A stretch of 56,448 nt of DNA. Source: Alphaproteobacteria bacterium. Lineage in GTDB: Bacteria > Pseudomonadota > Alphaproteobacteria > Caulobacterales > Caulobacteraceae. Positions within the stretch are counted from its first letter, which is position 1, and every line of letters starts with the position of its first letter. This document shows positions 7,928 to 18,407 of the stretch, one piece after another. The stretch is from positions 1 to 56,448 of the forward strand of contig JAHJOK010000011.1 of NCBI GenBank assembly GCA_018820205.1, in the 5' to 3' direction. The notes under the pieces are model-generated. The model saw only the letters and a list, made by a program, of their open reading frames with translations. It searched no databases and was not told where the DNA came from. A program made the position numbers and the translations under genes.

Positions 7928-9229
7928 TCAGGGCCGCGTCTGGCCCTTGCCGCGGATGGCGTATTTGAAGCTGGTCAGTTGTTCGGCGCCGACCGGACCC
8001 CGCGCATGCAGGCGATCGGTCGAAATGCCGATCTCGCCGCCGAAGCCGAACTCGCCGCCATCGGCGAACTGGGTCGAGGCGTTGGCCAGAACGATGCCTG
8101 CGTCGGCTTCGGCAAGGAACCGCTCGATGACCTTGTCGTCGCTGGCGACGATCGATTCGGTATGGCCCGAGCCGTATTGGGCGATGTGATCCAGCGCCTG
8201 GTCCAGACCCTTGACCACCCGGACGGAGATGATCGGTTCCAGATATTCCGTCGACCAGTCGGCCTCGGTCGCCTCGACGGCCTTCGGGACCAGTGAGCGG
8301 GTGTCGGCGTCGCCCCGCAGTTCACAACCCGCCGCGATCAGGTCGGCGGCGATCAACGGCAACAGATCCTGGGCGACAGAACGGTCGATAAGCAGGGTCT
8401 CGGCGGCGCCGCAGACCGAGACGCGCCGCATCTTGGCGTTGACGGCGATGGCGCGGGCCGCCGCCGGGTCGGCGCTTTCATGGACATAGACGTGGTTGAC
8501 GCCTTCCAGATGGCCCAGCACGGCCACGCGCGCCTCGGTCTTGACCCGTTCGACCAGCGATCGCCCGCCGCGCGGGATGACCAGGTCGATGGAGCCGTCC
8601 AGTCCGGTCAGTATGTGGCCGACGGCGGCCCGGTCGCGGGTTGTGACGATCTGGACCGCGTCGGCCGGCAGGCCCGCCTCCTCCAGCCCCTCGACCAGGG
8701 CCGCGTGGATGGCGAGGTTGGAGCGCAGACATTCCGATCCGCCTCGCAGGATCACGGCATTCCCGGCGCGTACGGCCAGCGCCGCCGCGTCGGCGGTCAC
8801 ATTGGGTCGGCTTTCGTAGATGATGGCCAGCACGCCGATGGGGGTGCGGACGCGGGCGATGTCCAGACCGTTCTCCGGCGTCCAGCGCGCCGTCTCGGCC
8901 CCGATCGGATCGGGGATGGCGGCGATGGACTCCAGCGCGCCGATGACGCCGTCGAGGCGTTTTTCGTCCAGCGCCAGACGGTCCATCATGGCCGACGCCA
9001 TACCCTTCGCTCTGGCGGCCTCGAGGTCGGCTTCATTGGCGGCGATGACCTGGGCGGCGCGGCGGCGCAACGCCTTGGCCATGCCCGCGATCGCCTTCGT
9101 GCGGGCCTCCCCGCCGGCCAGTCCCAGGGTCCGCGCCGCCCGCCGCGCCCGTGATCCCATGTCAGCCATTTCGGCGGCGAGAGGATCGGAGACGGCGGTG
9201 GCTTCGGGGCGGGTCTGGGTCATTGTCAT
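7928..9229 (-). CDS. proA: Gamma-glutamyl phosphate reductase
   Basis: Second step of proline synthesis: NADPH-dependent reduction of gamma-glutamyl phosphate to glutamate semialdehyde. The 433-residue length is usual. Family features are IYESRPNVTADAAALA, ILRGGSE, DLVIPRGGRSLVERV, and the active-site cysteine in MRRVSVCGAAETLL. It is 45 nt downstream of proB on the same strand, so the two steps of the pathway are encoded together. Confidence 0.97.
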   Translation of the reverse strand: MTMTQTRPEATAVSDPLAAEMADMGSRARRAARTLGLAGGEARTKAIAGMAKALRRRAAQVIAANEADLEAARAKGMASAMMDRLALDEKRLDGVIGALESIAAIPDPIGAETARWTPENGLDIARVRTPIGVLAIIYESRPNVTADAAALAVRAGNAVILRGGSECLRSNLAIHAALVEGLEEAGLPADAVQIVTTRDRAAVGHILTGLDGSIDLVIPRGGRSLVERVKTEARVAVLGHLEGVNHVYVHESADPAAARAIAVNAKMRRVSVCGAAETLLIDRSVAQDLLPLIAADLIAAGCELRGDADTRSLVPKAVEATEADWSTEYLEPIISVRVVKGLDQALDHIAQYGSGHTESIVASDDKVIERFLAEADAGIVLANASTQFADGGEFGFGGEIGISTDRLHARGPVGAEQLTSFKYAIRGKGQTRP

Positions 9230-9274
9230 GCCCTTAAGGTTGTGGCCAAAGGCGAAATTTCAAGGGTGAGCGGC

Positions 9275-11592
<2,318 letters not shown>

Positions 11593-11653
11593 TTAAGCCG
11601 ATCGAAAGCCGAGCCGGTTCAGGGTGTGTGTGAACACCCATGGAGAGGTCAGA

Positions 11654-12439
11654 ATGATCTCGATGACGACCGCTTCGCCCCAGCCGCTTCCGTTCTGGCG
11701 CACGCCCCTGCCGGGCCAGGCAAAGGCTGTCGAGGGCCAGTCGCCGGGCTTCGGCCTGCCGTCGCTGGCCGAGATGCGCGACAGCCAGAGGGCGATGAAG
11801 AAAGAGATGGCCGCCAGAAAAGTGCAGGCCGTCCGCGAACGCCGGGACGCCCTGATGCTGATGGTCAGGATCGACCCGAAGGCGGCGCTGAAGATGACCG
11901 TCGAGATGGCGAAGGCGCTGAAAGAGGCGGTTGAGGACTTCGTCGATGCCGGGGGCAAGAACCCTACCGATGGCGAACTGGCCATGATGCACCGGGATTC
12001 GAAGGACGCGCGCGAGGCCGCCAACGGGGCGCTGGAGGCAGCGCCGGCCGATCCGATGGAGGCCGGCCTGGACGGCGCCGGGGTCGAGGCGCCGACGGCC
12101 GAAGCCGCCAAGGTCGATGCCGAAGTGAAGCGGGCGCAGATCGCCTATGCCGCCGCCTTTGCGGTCGCCGATATTCGCGACGCGAAGGCGGACCGGGCGG
12201 AAGCCGTCGAGAACGCGGCCAATGCCGACCGAGGCTTCTTCATGCAGGTGAAGCTTGCGCTCGGCGAGCTGAAGGAAGCGCGGGAGAAGATCAAGGCCGA
12301 CTGGGCCAATCTCAAATCGCCGCACGAGGACGACTGGAAGGTCGCGGACAAGGCCATGGCCGAGCTGGAGAAGGCCATCGACATAGCCCCTACCGGGGCG
12401 CCGGAGCTTTCCGACGCCCCAAGGGCTGTTTCAGCCTAG
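11654..12439 (+). CDS. Predicted coiled-coil protein of unknown function
   Basis: A 261-residue soluble protein, very rich in Ala, Lys and Glu, with long predicted helices (for example AEMRDSQRAMKKEMAARK near residues 40-57, and ALGELKEAREKIKADWANL near 205-223). No signal peptide, membrane segment or known domain is visible. I chose the ATG at 11654 because GGAGAGG lies 5 nt upstream (11642-11648); an ATG 30 nt upstream lacks such a site. It stands alone between divergent obgE and convergent ald. No function is proposed. Confidence 0.75.
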   Translation: MISMTTASPQPLPFWRTPLPGQAKAVEGQSPGFGLPSLAEMRDSQRAMKKEMAARKVQAVRERRDALMLMVRIDPKAALKMTVEMAKALKEAVEDFVDAGGKNPTDGELAMMHRDSKDAREAANGALEAAPADPMEAGLDGAGVEAPTAEAAKVDAEVKRAQIAYAAAFAVADIRDAKADRAEAVENAANADRGFFMQVKLALGELKEAREKIKADWANLKSPHEDDWKVADKAMAELEKAIDIAPTGAPELSDAPRAVSA

Positions 12440-12470
12440 CCACAGCTTGGCTGGCCTGCCGGACGAGCCG

Positions 12471-13589
12471 TCAGGCGCGGGCCCAGACGCCGAACGGGTC
12501 GGACCACGGCATACCCATCGCGTCCGCCACCGCCGGATAGGTGATCTCGCCTTTCAGCACGTTCAGGCCGCGCGCCAGATGCGGGTCCTTTCTCAGCGCC
12601 TCCAGGCCGTGGTTGGCCAGGGCCAGGCCGAACGGCAGGGTGGCGTTGTTCAGCGCTTCCGAACTGGTGCGGGGCGCGGCGCCGGGCATGTTGGCGACGC
12701 AGTAGTGGACCACGCCGTCGATCTCATAGGTCGGGTCTTCGTGGGTCGTGGCGTGGCTGGTCTCGAAACAGCCGCCCTGGTCGATGGCGACATCGACCAG
12801 CACCGAGCCGTTCTTCATCGCCTTCAGGTCTTCGCGCTTGATCAGTTTGGGGGCCTCCGCGCCCGGCACCAGGACGGCGCCGATGATCACGTCGGCCTTG
12901 ACCATTTCCTCGTCGATCGCGTTGATCGAGGAATAGCGGGTGATGACCCGGCCCTGGGTGACTTCGTCGATATAGGCCATGCGCGGGATCGAGCGCTCCA
13001 GCACCACGACCTCGGCCCCCAGACCCATCGCCATGCGCGCCGCGTTCAGCCCGACGACGCCGCCGCCCAGCACCAGCACGCGGGCCGGCGCCACGCCCGG
13101 CACGCCGCAGAACAACAGACCCATGCCGCCGTTGTGTTTCAACAGTGTCTCGGCGGCCGAGAAGACGGCGATCCGGCCGGCGACTTCGGACATCGGCGCC
13201 AAGAGGGGCAGGCCGCCCTTGGCATCCGTCACGGTCTCGTAGGCGATCGCGGCGCATTTCGAGGCCAGCAGCCCCTTGGTCTGGGCGGGATCGGGGGCCA
13301 GGTGCAAATAGGTGTAGAGAATCTGATCCTCGCGCAGCATTTCCCACTCGACCTTCTGGGGCTCTTTCACCTTCACGATCATGTCGCTGTCGGCAAAGAC
13401 CGTCGCGGCGTCGGCGGCGATCGTCGCCCCCACGCGAGCGTAGTCGTCGTCGGTGAAGCCGGCGCCCAGTCCGGCGCCCGTCTGGACGCTGACGCTGTGG
13501 CCGTGGGCGACGTATTCGCGGGCGGCGGTGGGGGTCAGACCGACCCGATGTTCGTTCTTCTTGATTTCCGTGGGAACGCCGACACGCAT
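12471..13589 (-). CDS. ald: Alanine dehydrogenase
   Basis: NAD-dependent interconversion of L-alanine and pyruvate with ammonia, used to catabolise or make alanine. The 372 residues start MRVGVPTEIKKNEHRVGLTP, the family hallmark. They include KVKEPQKVEW, the NAD-binding VLVLGGGVVGLNAARMA, and DVAIDQGGCFETS. I chose the ATG at 13589 because GGAGAG precedes it by 6 nt; the open frame continues upstream without homology. A divergent Lrp/AsnC regulator lies 151 nt away and probably controls it. Confidence 0.97.
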   Translation of the reverse strand: MRVGVPTEIKKNEHRVGLTPTAAREYVAHGHSVSVQTGAGLGAGFTDDDYARVGATIAADAATVFADSDMIVKVKEPQKVEWEMLREDQILYTYLHLAPDPAQTKGLLASKCAAIAYETVTDAKGGLPLLAPMSEVAGRIAVFSAAETLLKHNGGMGLLFCGVPGVAPARVLVLGGGVVGLNAARMAMGLGAEVVVLERSIPRMAYIDEVTQGRVITRYSSINAIDEEMVKADVIIGAVLVPGAEAPKLIKREDLKAMKNGSVLVDVAIDQGGCFETSHATTHEDPTYEIDGVVHYCVANMPGAAPRTSSEALNNATLPFGLALANHGLEALRKDPHLARGLNVLKGEITYPAVADAMGMPWSDPFGVWARA

Positions 13590-13740
13590 CAGATCTCTCC
13601 GGTTCAGACGATGGACCCCGCGTGCCGAAGCGGCGGCGGAGGCGATGGCTGCATCTTCTAGCGAGGGCAGACCGGCATGTTCCTGTTCTTTTCGTCGGGT
13701 GAACGGCGTAAAGTCACGGAATCTTGCGTCAGGAGTCGGT

Positions 13741-14217
13741 ATGCAGACCATTTCCGCCGTTGCTCTGGATGCGACCGACAGAAAGATGCTCCGCGCCCTG
13801 CAATCGGACGGGCGGATGACCAATACCGATCTGGCCCGTACCGTCGCTCTGTCCGAGAGCGCCTGCCTGCGCCGGTTGCGGGCGCTGGAGGCGGCCGGGG
13901 TCATCAGCCGGTACGCCGCCATCATCAACGAGCGGGCGGTCGGCCTGCCGATCAGCGTGTTCGTCACCGTGACCCTGTCGTCCCAATCCGAGAGCGCCCT
14001 GACCGCGTTCGAGACCGCCATCACGTCCGTGCCTGAGGTCGTGGAATGCTATCTGATGACCGGCGGGTCGGACTATCTGCTGCGTCTGGTGGTGCGCGAT
14101 GTCGACGATCTGGAGCGGGTCCATGCGAGGGCGCTGACGACCATCCCCGGCGTCACGCGCGTGTCCTCCAGCGTGGCGATGCGGACCGTGGTGAAGCGCG
14201 GGGCGCTGCCGGTTTGA
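13741..14217 (+). CDS. Lrp/AsnC family transcriptional regulator
   Basis: A 158-residue amino-acid-responsive regulator. The N-terminal winged helix (LDATDRKMLRALQSDGRMTN, with the recognition region SESACLRRLRALE) is followed by the RAM/AsnC ligand domain (VFVTVTLSSQS, VVECYLMTGGSDYLLRLVV). The ATG at 13741 is preceded by AGGAG at 5 nt. Being divergent from ald, it is a likely AldR-type activator responding to alanine; this is inferred from context. I see no clear inverted repeat that I would name as its operator in 13590-13740. Confidence 0.92.
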   Translation: MQTISAVALDATDRKMLRALQSDGRMTNTDLARTVALSESACLRRLRALEAAGVISRYAAIINERAVGLPISVFVTVTLSSQSESALTAFETAITSVPEVVECYLMTGGSDYLLRLVVRDVDDLERVHARALTTIPGVTRVSSSVAMRTVVKRGALPV

Positions 14218-14248
14218 CTCCCAAACGGACTGGCCGGATCATCAATCC

Positions 14249-14656
14249 ATGAGCTTTCAGGAATCCATCGCTGTCTGGACGGATCGCGAGCCGACGCTCG
14301 ACGAAGAACTGCTTGCGCTCGGAGAGGATGACCTCGTCGAAATGGCCTATCTTCCGCCCGACTGGACCGGCGTCCTGGCGCACATCTTTATATCGACGGC
14401 CTTGGGTCAGCACGGCCCCCGCGTGAAAGTCTACCTGAAGAAGGGACGTCATCAGCCCAGCGCGTCGATTTCGATCGGGCCAAACCCCCGCGTGCTGGCG
14501 AGTAGTCTTGACGATCGGGATCTCGGCAGAATCGCCCCGCAAGCCATAGCCTGGGTCGCGCTCAATCACGAGGCGTTGACGAATTTCTGGTTCGAAGGCG
14601 AGAGCCTGGACATCGCCGACGTCGCCGACTTCGGACGGAGCCTGACGAAAGTCTAG
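14249..14656 (+). CDS. Conserved hypothetical protein
   Basis: A 135-residue soluble protein of unknown function. The C-terminal half contains VKVYLKKGRHQPSASISI and a segment with AWVALNHEALTNFWFEGES. The latter resembles the 'W-x-x-x-N-x-E-x-L-x-x-x-W' helix seen in DUF4160-like small proteins; this is only a weak resemblance. No signal peptide or membrane segment. It starts 31 nt after the Lrp-type gene and overlaps the convergent small membrane protein by 4 nt. Confidence 0.65.
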   Translation: MSFQESIAVWTDREPTLDEELLALGEDDLVEMAYLPPDWTGVLAHIFISTALGQHGPRVKVYLKKGRHQPSASISIGPNPRVLASSLDDRDLGRIAPQAIAWVALNHEALTNFWFEGESLDIADVADFGRSLTKV

Positions 14657-14862
14657 CGCTTGAACTTCACCACACGAACCAGTGCCGCGACCAGCCACAC
14701 CACCGCGATCACCAGCACCAGATCGCTGACCAGCTTCACCACGCCGTAAAGGGTCACGGTGTCCGCCGACCGCGTGGTCGCCTCGGCCAGAAGCGCGGTC
14801 AGACCCGCCGCGATCAGCAGGGCGGCCGGCCAGATGAGCGGCTTCAGCCGACCCCGCTTCAT
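14653..14862 (-). CDS. Small two-helix membrane protein
   Basis: A 69-residue protein with two predicted membrane segments (about residues 9-26, LIWPAALLIAAGLTALLAEA, and 40-63, VVKLVSDLVLVIAVVWLVAA) flanked by basic residues. It lies 11 nt downstream of gabD on the same strand, with GGGGCG about 5 nt before the ATG, so it may be co-transcribed with gabD. No function is proposed. Confidence 0.6.
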   Translation of the reverse strand: MKRGRLKPLIWPAALLIAAGLTALLAEATTRSADTVTLYGVVKLVSDLVLVIAVVWLVAALVRVVKFKR

Positions 14863-14873
14863 TTCAGCGCCCC

Positions 14874-16328
14874 CTATTTCAGCGCCAGTGTGACCTGTTT
14901 GATGTCGACATATTCCTCGATCCCGTGGGTCGAGCCTTCCCGGCCGTAGCCGGACTGTTTGACCCCGCCGAACGGAGCGACGGCGGTGGAAATCAGGCCG
15001 GTGTTGATCCCGATCATGCCCGCCTCGATATGGCGGGCGATCCGCATGGCCCGGTCCAGATCGCGGGTGAACAGATAGGAGGCGAGGCCGAATTCACTGT
15101 CGTTCGCCTTGCCCAGCGCCTCCTCCTCGGAGTCGAACGGGAAGACGGGGATCAGGGGGCCGAAGGTCTCCTCGTGGCGGAACAGTTCGTCGTCGCCGCC
15201 CAGGGTGACCGTCGGCTGGAAGAATCGCCCGCCCAACGCGTGGCGTTCGCCGCCGGTCAGCACCCTGCCGCCCGAGGCCTGGACCCGTTTCAGGTGATCC
15301 TGGACCTTGTCGACACCCTTGTCCTCGATGAGGGGACCGACCTTGACCCCATCCTCGAAGGCCGGGCCGACCGGGATTTTCGCCACCGCCTCGGCCAGCT
15401 TCCTCGCGTATTCGTCGGCGACCGACGCCTGGACATAGACGCGGTTGGGACAGACGCAGGTCTGGCCCGAGTTCCTGAATTTGCCCTTGATCGTCTCGGC
15501 CACGGCGTGGTCGATGTCGGCGTCGTCGAACACGATCAGGGGCGCCGCCCCGCCCAGTTCCATCGACACCCGCTTCAGGGTCGGGGCGCATTGCTCGGCC
15601 AGTTTCCTGCCCACGGGCGTGGATCCGGTGAACGACAGTTTGCGGATCAGCGGCGACGCGGTCAGGACGCCGCCGATGGTCGCCGCGTCGCCGGTGATGA
15701 CGCTGAGCGCGCCCTTGGGCAGGCCCGCCTTGTAGGCCAGTTCGGCCAGGGCGATGGCGGTGAACGGCGTCTGGGACGCGGGCTTGACCACGGCGGTGCA
15801 ACCGGCCGCGAAAGCCGGGCCCAGTTTCCGCGTCAGCATGGCCGCCGGGAAATTCCACGGGGTGATCAGGGCGCACGGCCCGACCGCCTCGCGGAAGGTC
15901 AGGATGACATGGCCCAGCGGGCTGTCATGGGTCTCGCCCAGAATGCGTTCGGCCTCGCCCGCGAACCATTTGATGAAGCCGTTGGCGTAGGCGACTTCGC
16001 CCTTGGCCTCCTCGAAGGGTTTGCCGTTCTCCAGCGCCATCAGGGCGCCCAGGGCCTCTGCGTTCTCGTCGATCAGGGCGGCCCAGTCGCGCAGGAATTT
16101 CGCCCGCTTGTGCGGGTCGGAGCGCGACCAGTCGGGGAAGGCGTCATGGGCCGCTTGGATGGCGCGTTCGGTCTCGGTGACGCCGAGATCGGGGATATGG
16201 CCGATGATCTCGCCGGTCGCGGGATCGTCGACGGGGATGCCGTTCGCCCCTGCCGGGACGGCCTCTCCGGCGATGAAGGCATGCTCGCGCAGAAGCTTCA
16301 GTCCGGCGTCGCGGGCGGCGGTGTTCAT
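14874..16328 (-). CDS. gabD: NAD(P)-dependent succinate-semialdehyde dehydrogenase
   Basis: Oxidises succinate semialdehyde to succinate at the end of the GABA shunt. The 484 residues show the aldehyde dehydrogenase fold with ITPWNFPAAMLTRKLGPA, the catalytic base Glu258 (SMELGGAAP) and the nucleophile Cys291 in SGQTCVCPNR. The CVC pair and the LISTAVAPFGGVKQSGYGRE end are typical of GabD. I chose the ATG at 16328 over a TTG upstream, since GAAAGG lies 8 nt before it. No GABA transaminase gene is nearby, so the in vivo substrate is inferred from family only. Confidence 0.9.
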   Translation of the reverse strand: MNTAARDAGLKLLREHAFIAGEAVPAGANGIPVDDPATGEIIGHIPDLGVTETERAIQAAHDAFPDWSRSDPHKRAKFLRDWAALIDENAEALGALMALENGKPFEEAKGEVAYANGFIKWFAGEAERILGETHDSPLGHVILTFREAVGPCALITPWNFPAAMLTRKLGPAFAAGCTAVVKPASQTPFTAIALAELAYKAGLPKGALSVITGDAATIGGVLTASPLIRKLSFTGSTPVGRKLAEQCAPTLKRVSMELGGAAPLIVFDDADIDHAVAETIKGKFRNSGQTCVCPNRVYVQASVADEYARKLAEAVAKIPVGPAFEDGVKVGPLIEDKGVDKVQDHLKRVQASGGRVLTGGERHALGGRFFQPTVTLGGDDELFRHEETFGPLIPVFPFDSEEEALGKANDSEFGLASYLFTRDLDRAMRIARHIEAGMIGINTGLISTAVAPFGGVKQSGYGREGSTHGIEEYVDIKQVTLALK

Positions 16329-16402
16329 GGCAAGACCTTTCGTCAATCAGCCTGCATAACGCCCTGCCCCCGCGTCAGGTCACGCAGAAAATCGTGACGG
16401 TC

Positions 16403-18091
16403 TCAGTCCTGGCCGATCCGGTCCAGATCCCGCCCCCGCGTCTCCGGCAGGAACAGGATGGCGACCAGCGTGGCGACGGTGGTGAAGCCGACCGAATACC
16501 ACAGGCCGAAATAGATATTCCCCGACCAGGCCACCAGGGCGAAGCTGGCGGCAGGCAGCAGACCGCCGACCCAGCCCGTGCCGACATTGTAGGGCAGGCT
16601 CATGGCCGTATAGCGCACCCTCGTCGGGAACAACTCGACCAGGGCCGCGGCCTGGGGGCCATAGACGGCCGTGGCCGCGACCATGAACACCATCAGGATG
16701 GCGAACACCGCGATCAGGTTGATCCGGTCGGGATCGGCCGTCGTCGGATAATCGGCCTCGGTCAAGGCCGCCTTGATCCGTGTTTCGACATCGGCGCGTG
16801 CGGCCGACAGGGCGGCGGGGTCCAGGCCGGCGCCTTCGACCGAGGTGATCTCGATCGTGCCGATACGCACGGCGGCCAGCGAGCCCGGCTCGGCCGCCAG
16901 GTTGTCGTAGCTGACCCCGGCGTTGGACAGGACGTTTTTGGCCAGGTCGCACGACGAGGCGAAGGCGGTCTTCCCGACCGGATCGAACTGCACCGCACAG
17001 GTTCCGGGATCGGCGATCACGGTCACGGGCGCCGATGACTGGGCCTGGGCCAGAGCAGGGTTTGCCGCCTGGGTCAGGGCGTGAAAGCCCGGGAACACCG
17101 CGATCAGGAACAGCACCATGCCGCCGACCATGACCGGCTTCCTGCCGACCCGGTCCGACAGCCAGCCGAAGAAGACGTACAGGAATGCCGACGCCACCGT
17201 GATGGCCAGGATCAGCATGTCCACGGTCGCCACCTCGACCTTCAGCACCCGCTCCATGAAGAACCGGGTGTAGAAATAGCCCGCGTACCAGACCGCCCCC
17301 TGGGCGAACATGATGCCGACCAGGGCGATCAGGACGAATTTGCCGATCTTCCAGGTGGCGAAACTCTCGCGGAACGGGGCCTGACGCTCGGTGCTTTCGG
17401 CGACCATCCGCTTGAACGCCGGGCTTTCGTGCAGCTTCAGCCGGATCCACAGCGAGACGACCAGGAGCACGGCCGACAGCAGGAAGGGGATGCGCCAGCC
17501 CCATTCGTCGAACGCCTCGGTCCCCAGCACCGCGCGCGTGCCCAGGATCACGACGAGGGCGCCGGTCAGGCCAGCCGCCGCAGTGGTCTGGATCCAGCCG
17601 GTAAGAAAGCCTCGCGACCGCGCCGGGGCGTGCTCGGCGACATAGATGGCCGCCCCGCCATACTCGCCGCCCAGGGCGAACCCCTGCAATATCCGCATCA
17701 GGAGCAACAGGATCGGCGCCGCGATGCCGATGGACCCATAGTCGGGCAACAGGCCGATGGCGACGGTGGCCACGCCCATCAGGGTGATGGTGACCAGGAA
17801 GGTCGTCTTGCGCCCGGTCTTGTCGCCGAACCAGCCGAATGCGAGCGCGCCCAGCGGCCGGACCACGAAGCCCACGCCGAAGGTCAGCAGCGCCAGGATG
17901 TACGACGTCGCCTCGCCCACATCGGCGTAGAAATGCCGGGCGATGATCGTCGTCAGAGAGCCGAAGATGAAGAAGTCATACCATTCGAAGGCGGTCCCCG
18001 CCGCCGAGGCGCCGACGACGGTCCTGAGCCCGGGGCCCTGGGGGTCTGGACCGTCGGCGTCGGGGGCCGGAACTGTGGTCTGGTCGGTCAT
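16403..18091 (-). CDS. MFS transporter, metabolite:H+ symporter (MHS) type, with large periplasmic insert
   Basis: Inner-membrane secondary transporter of the MHS branch (ProP/ShiA/KgtP relatives), recognisable by SAAGTAFEWYDFFIFGSLTT, FGWFGDKTGRKTTFL and GGEYGGAAIYVAEHAP. It is 562 residues long, against about 430-450 for most of the family. The surplus is a soluble, non-membrane segment at about residues 338-456, between two membrane helices, with two cysteines (Cys365, Cys381). The substrate cannot be read from the sequence. It lies between gabD and the stress locus, with no strong link to either. Confidence 0.9.
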   Translation of the reverse strand: MTDQTTVPAPDADGPDPQGPGLRTVVGASAAGTAFEWYDFFIFGSLTTIIARHFYADVGEATSYILALLTFGVGFVVRPLGALAFGWFGDKTGRKTTFLVTITLMGVATVAIGLLPDYGSIGIAAPILLLLMRILQGFALGGEYGGAAIYVAEHAPARSRGFLTGWIQTTAAAGLTGALVVILGTRAVLGTEAFDEWGWRIPFLLSAVLLVVSLWIRLKLHESPAFKRMVAESTERQAPFRESFATWKIGKFVLIALVGIMFAQGAVWYAGYFYTRFFMERVLKVEVATVDMLILAITVASAFLYVFFGWLSDRVGRKPVMVGGMVLFLIAVFPGFHALTQAANPALAQAQSSAPVTVIADPGTCAVQFDPVGKTAFASSCDLAKNVLSNAGVSYDNLAAEPGSLAAVRIGTIEITSVEGAGLDPAALSAARADVETRIKAALTEADYPTTADPDRINLIAVFAILMVFMVAATAVYGPQAAALVELFPTRVRYTAMSLPYNVGTGWVGGLLPAASFALVAWSGNIYFGLWYSVGFTTVATLVAILFLPETRGRDLDRIGQD

Positions 18092-18167
18092 CGCGTCCCC
18101 CTGGCGTCGTCTGGCGGACGCCTTTTCGGGAACCTAGCTGCGCTGCGCGAGGCCGGACAAGCGAAAA

Positions 18168-18189
18168 CCCCGCCGGCGGACCGGCGGGG
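18168..18189 (-). terminator. Rho-independent terminator after the entericidin gene
   Basis: A perfect 9-bp GC stem (18168-18176 with 18181-18189) and a 4-nt loop. Read on the minus strand it is followed by TTTT (18167-18164). It lies 28 nt beyond the entericidin stop codon, so it ends that short transcript and separates it from the transporter gene. Confidence 0.8.
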
Positions 18190-18216
18190 CTTCCATTTTA
18201 CGGCGACGAAGGCGGC

Positions 18217-18354
18217 CTAGTTCTTGGCGTCTTCAGCGGCGCCGGTCACGGCGGAGCCTGCGGCCGAGGTGTCGCGACCCACGCCGGCCACGGTGTTGCA
18301 GGCTGCGGTGGTCAGAGCGGCGGCGGCGGCGACCAGAACGAAAATCTTGCGCAT
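18217..18354 (-). CDS. Entericidin A/B family lipoprotein
   Basis: A 45-residue membrane lipoprotein. A signal peptide (MRKIFVLVAAAAALTTAAC) with the lipobox ending at Cys19 is followed by NTVAGVGRDTSAAGSAV, the usual EcnAB motif. An AGGAG site lies 6 nt before the ATG. A consensus EcfG promoter sits 56 nt upstream (18410-18434), inside the end of the kinase gene, and a terminator lies just downstream. It is therefore a self-contained stress-regulated unit. Entericidin B is also a stress-induced lipoprotein in enterobacteria. Confidence 0.88.
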   Translation of the reverse strand: MRKIFVLVAAAAALTTAACNTVAGVGRDTSAAGSAVTGAAEDAKN

Positions 18355-18407
18355 GGGAGGCTCCTGGAAAATCGGGAGGCGGTGGGTAGGCCCGCCGTTA
18401 CGCTTGA

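Noticed and set aside
12447..13661. Open frame of 404 codons on the plus strand
   Set aside because: Exactly antisense to ald, with typical shadow composition.
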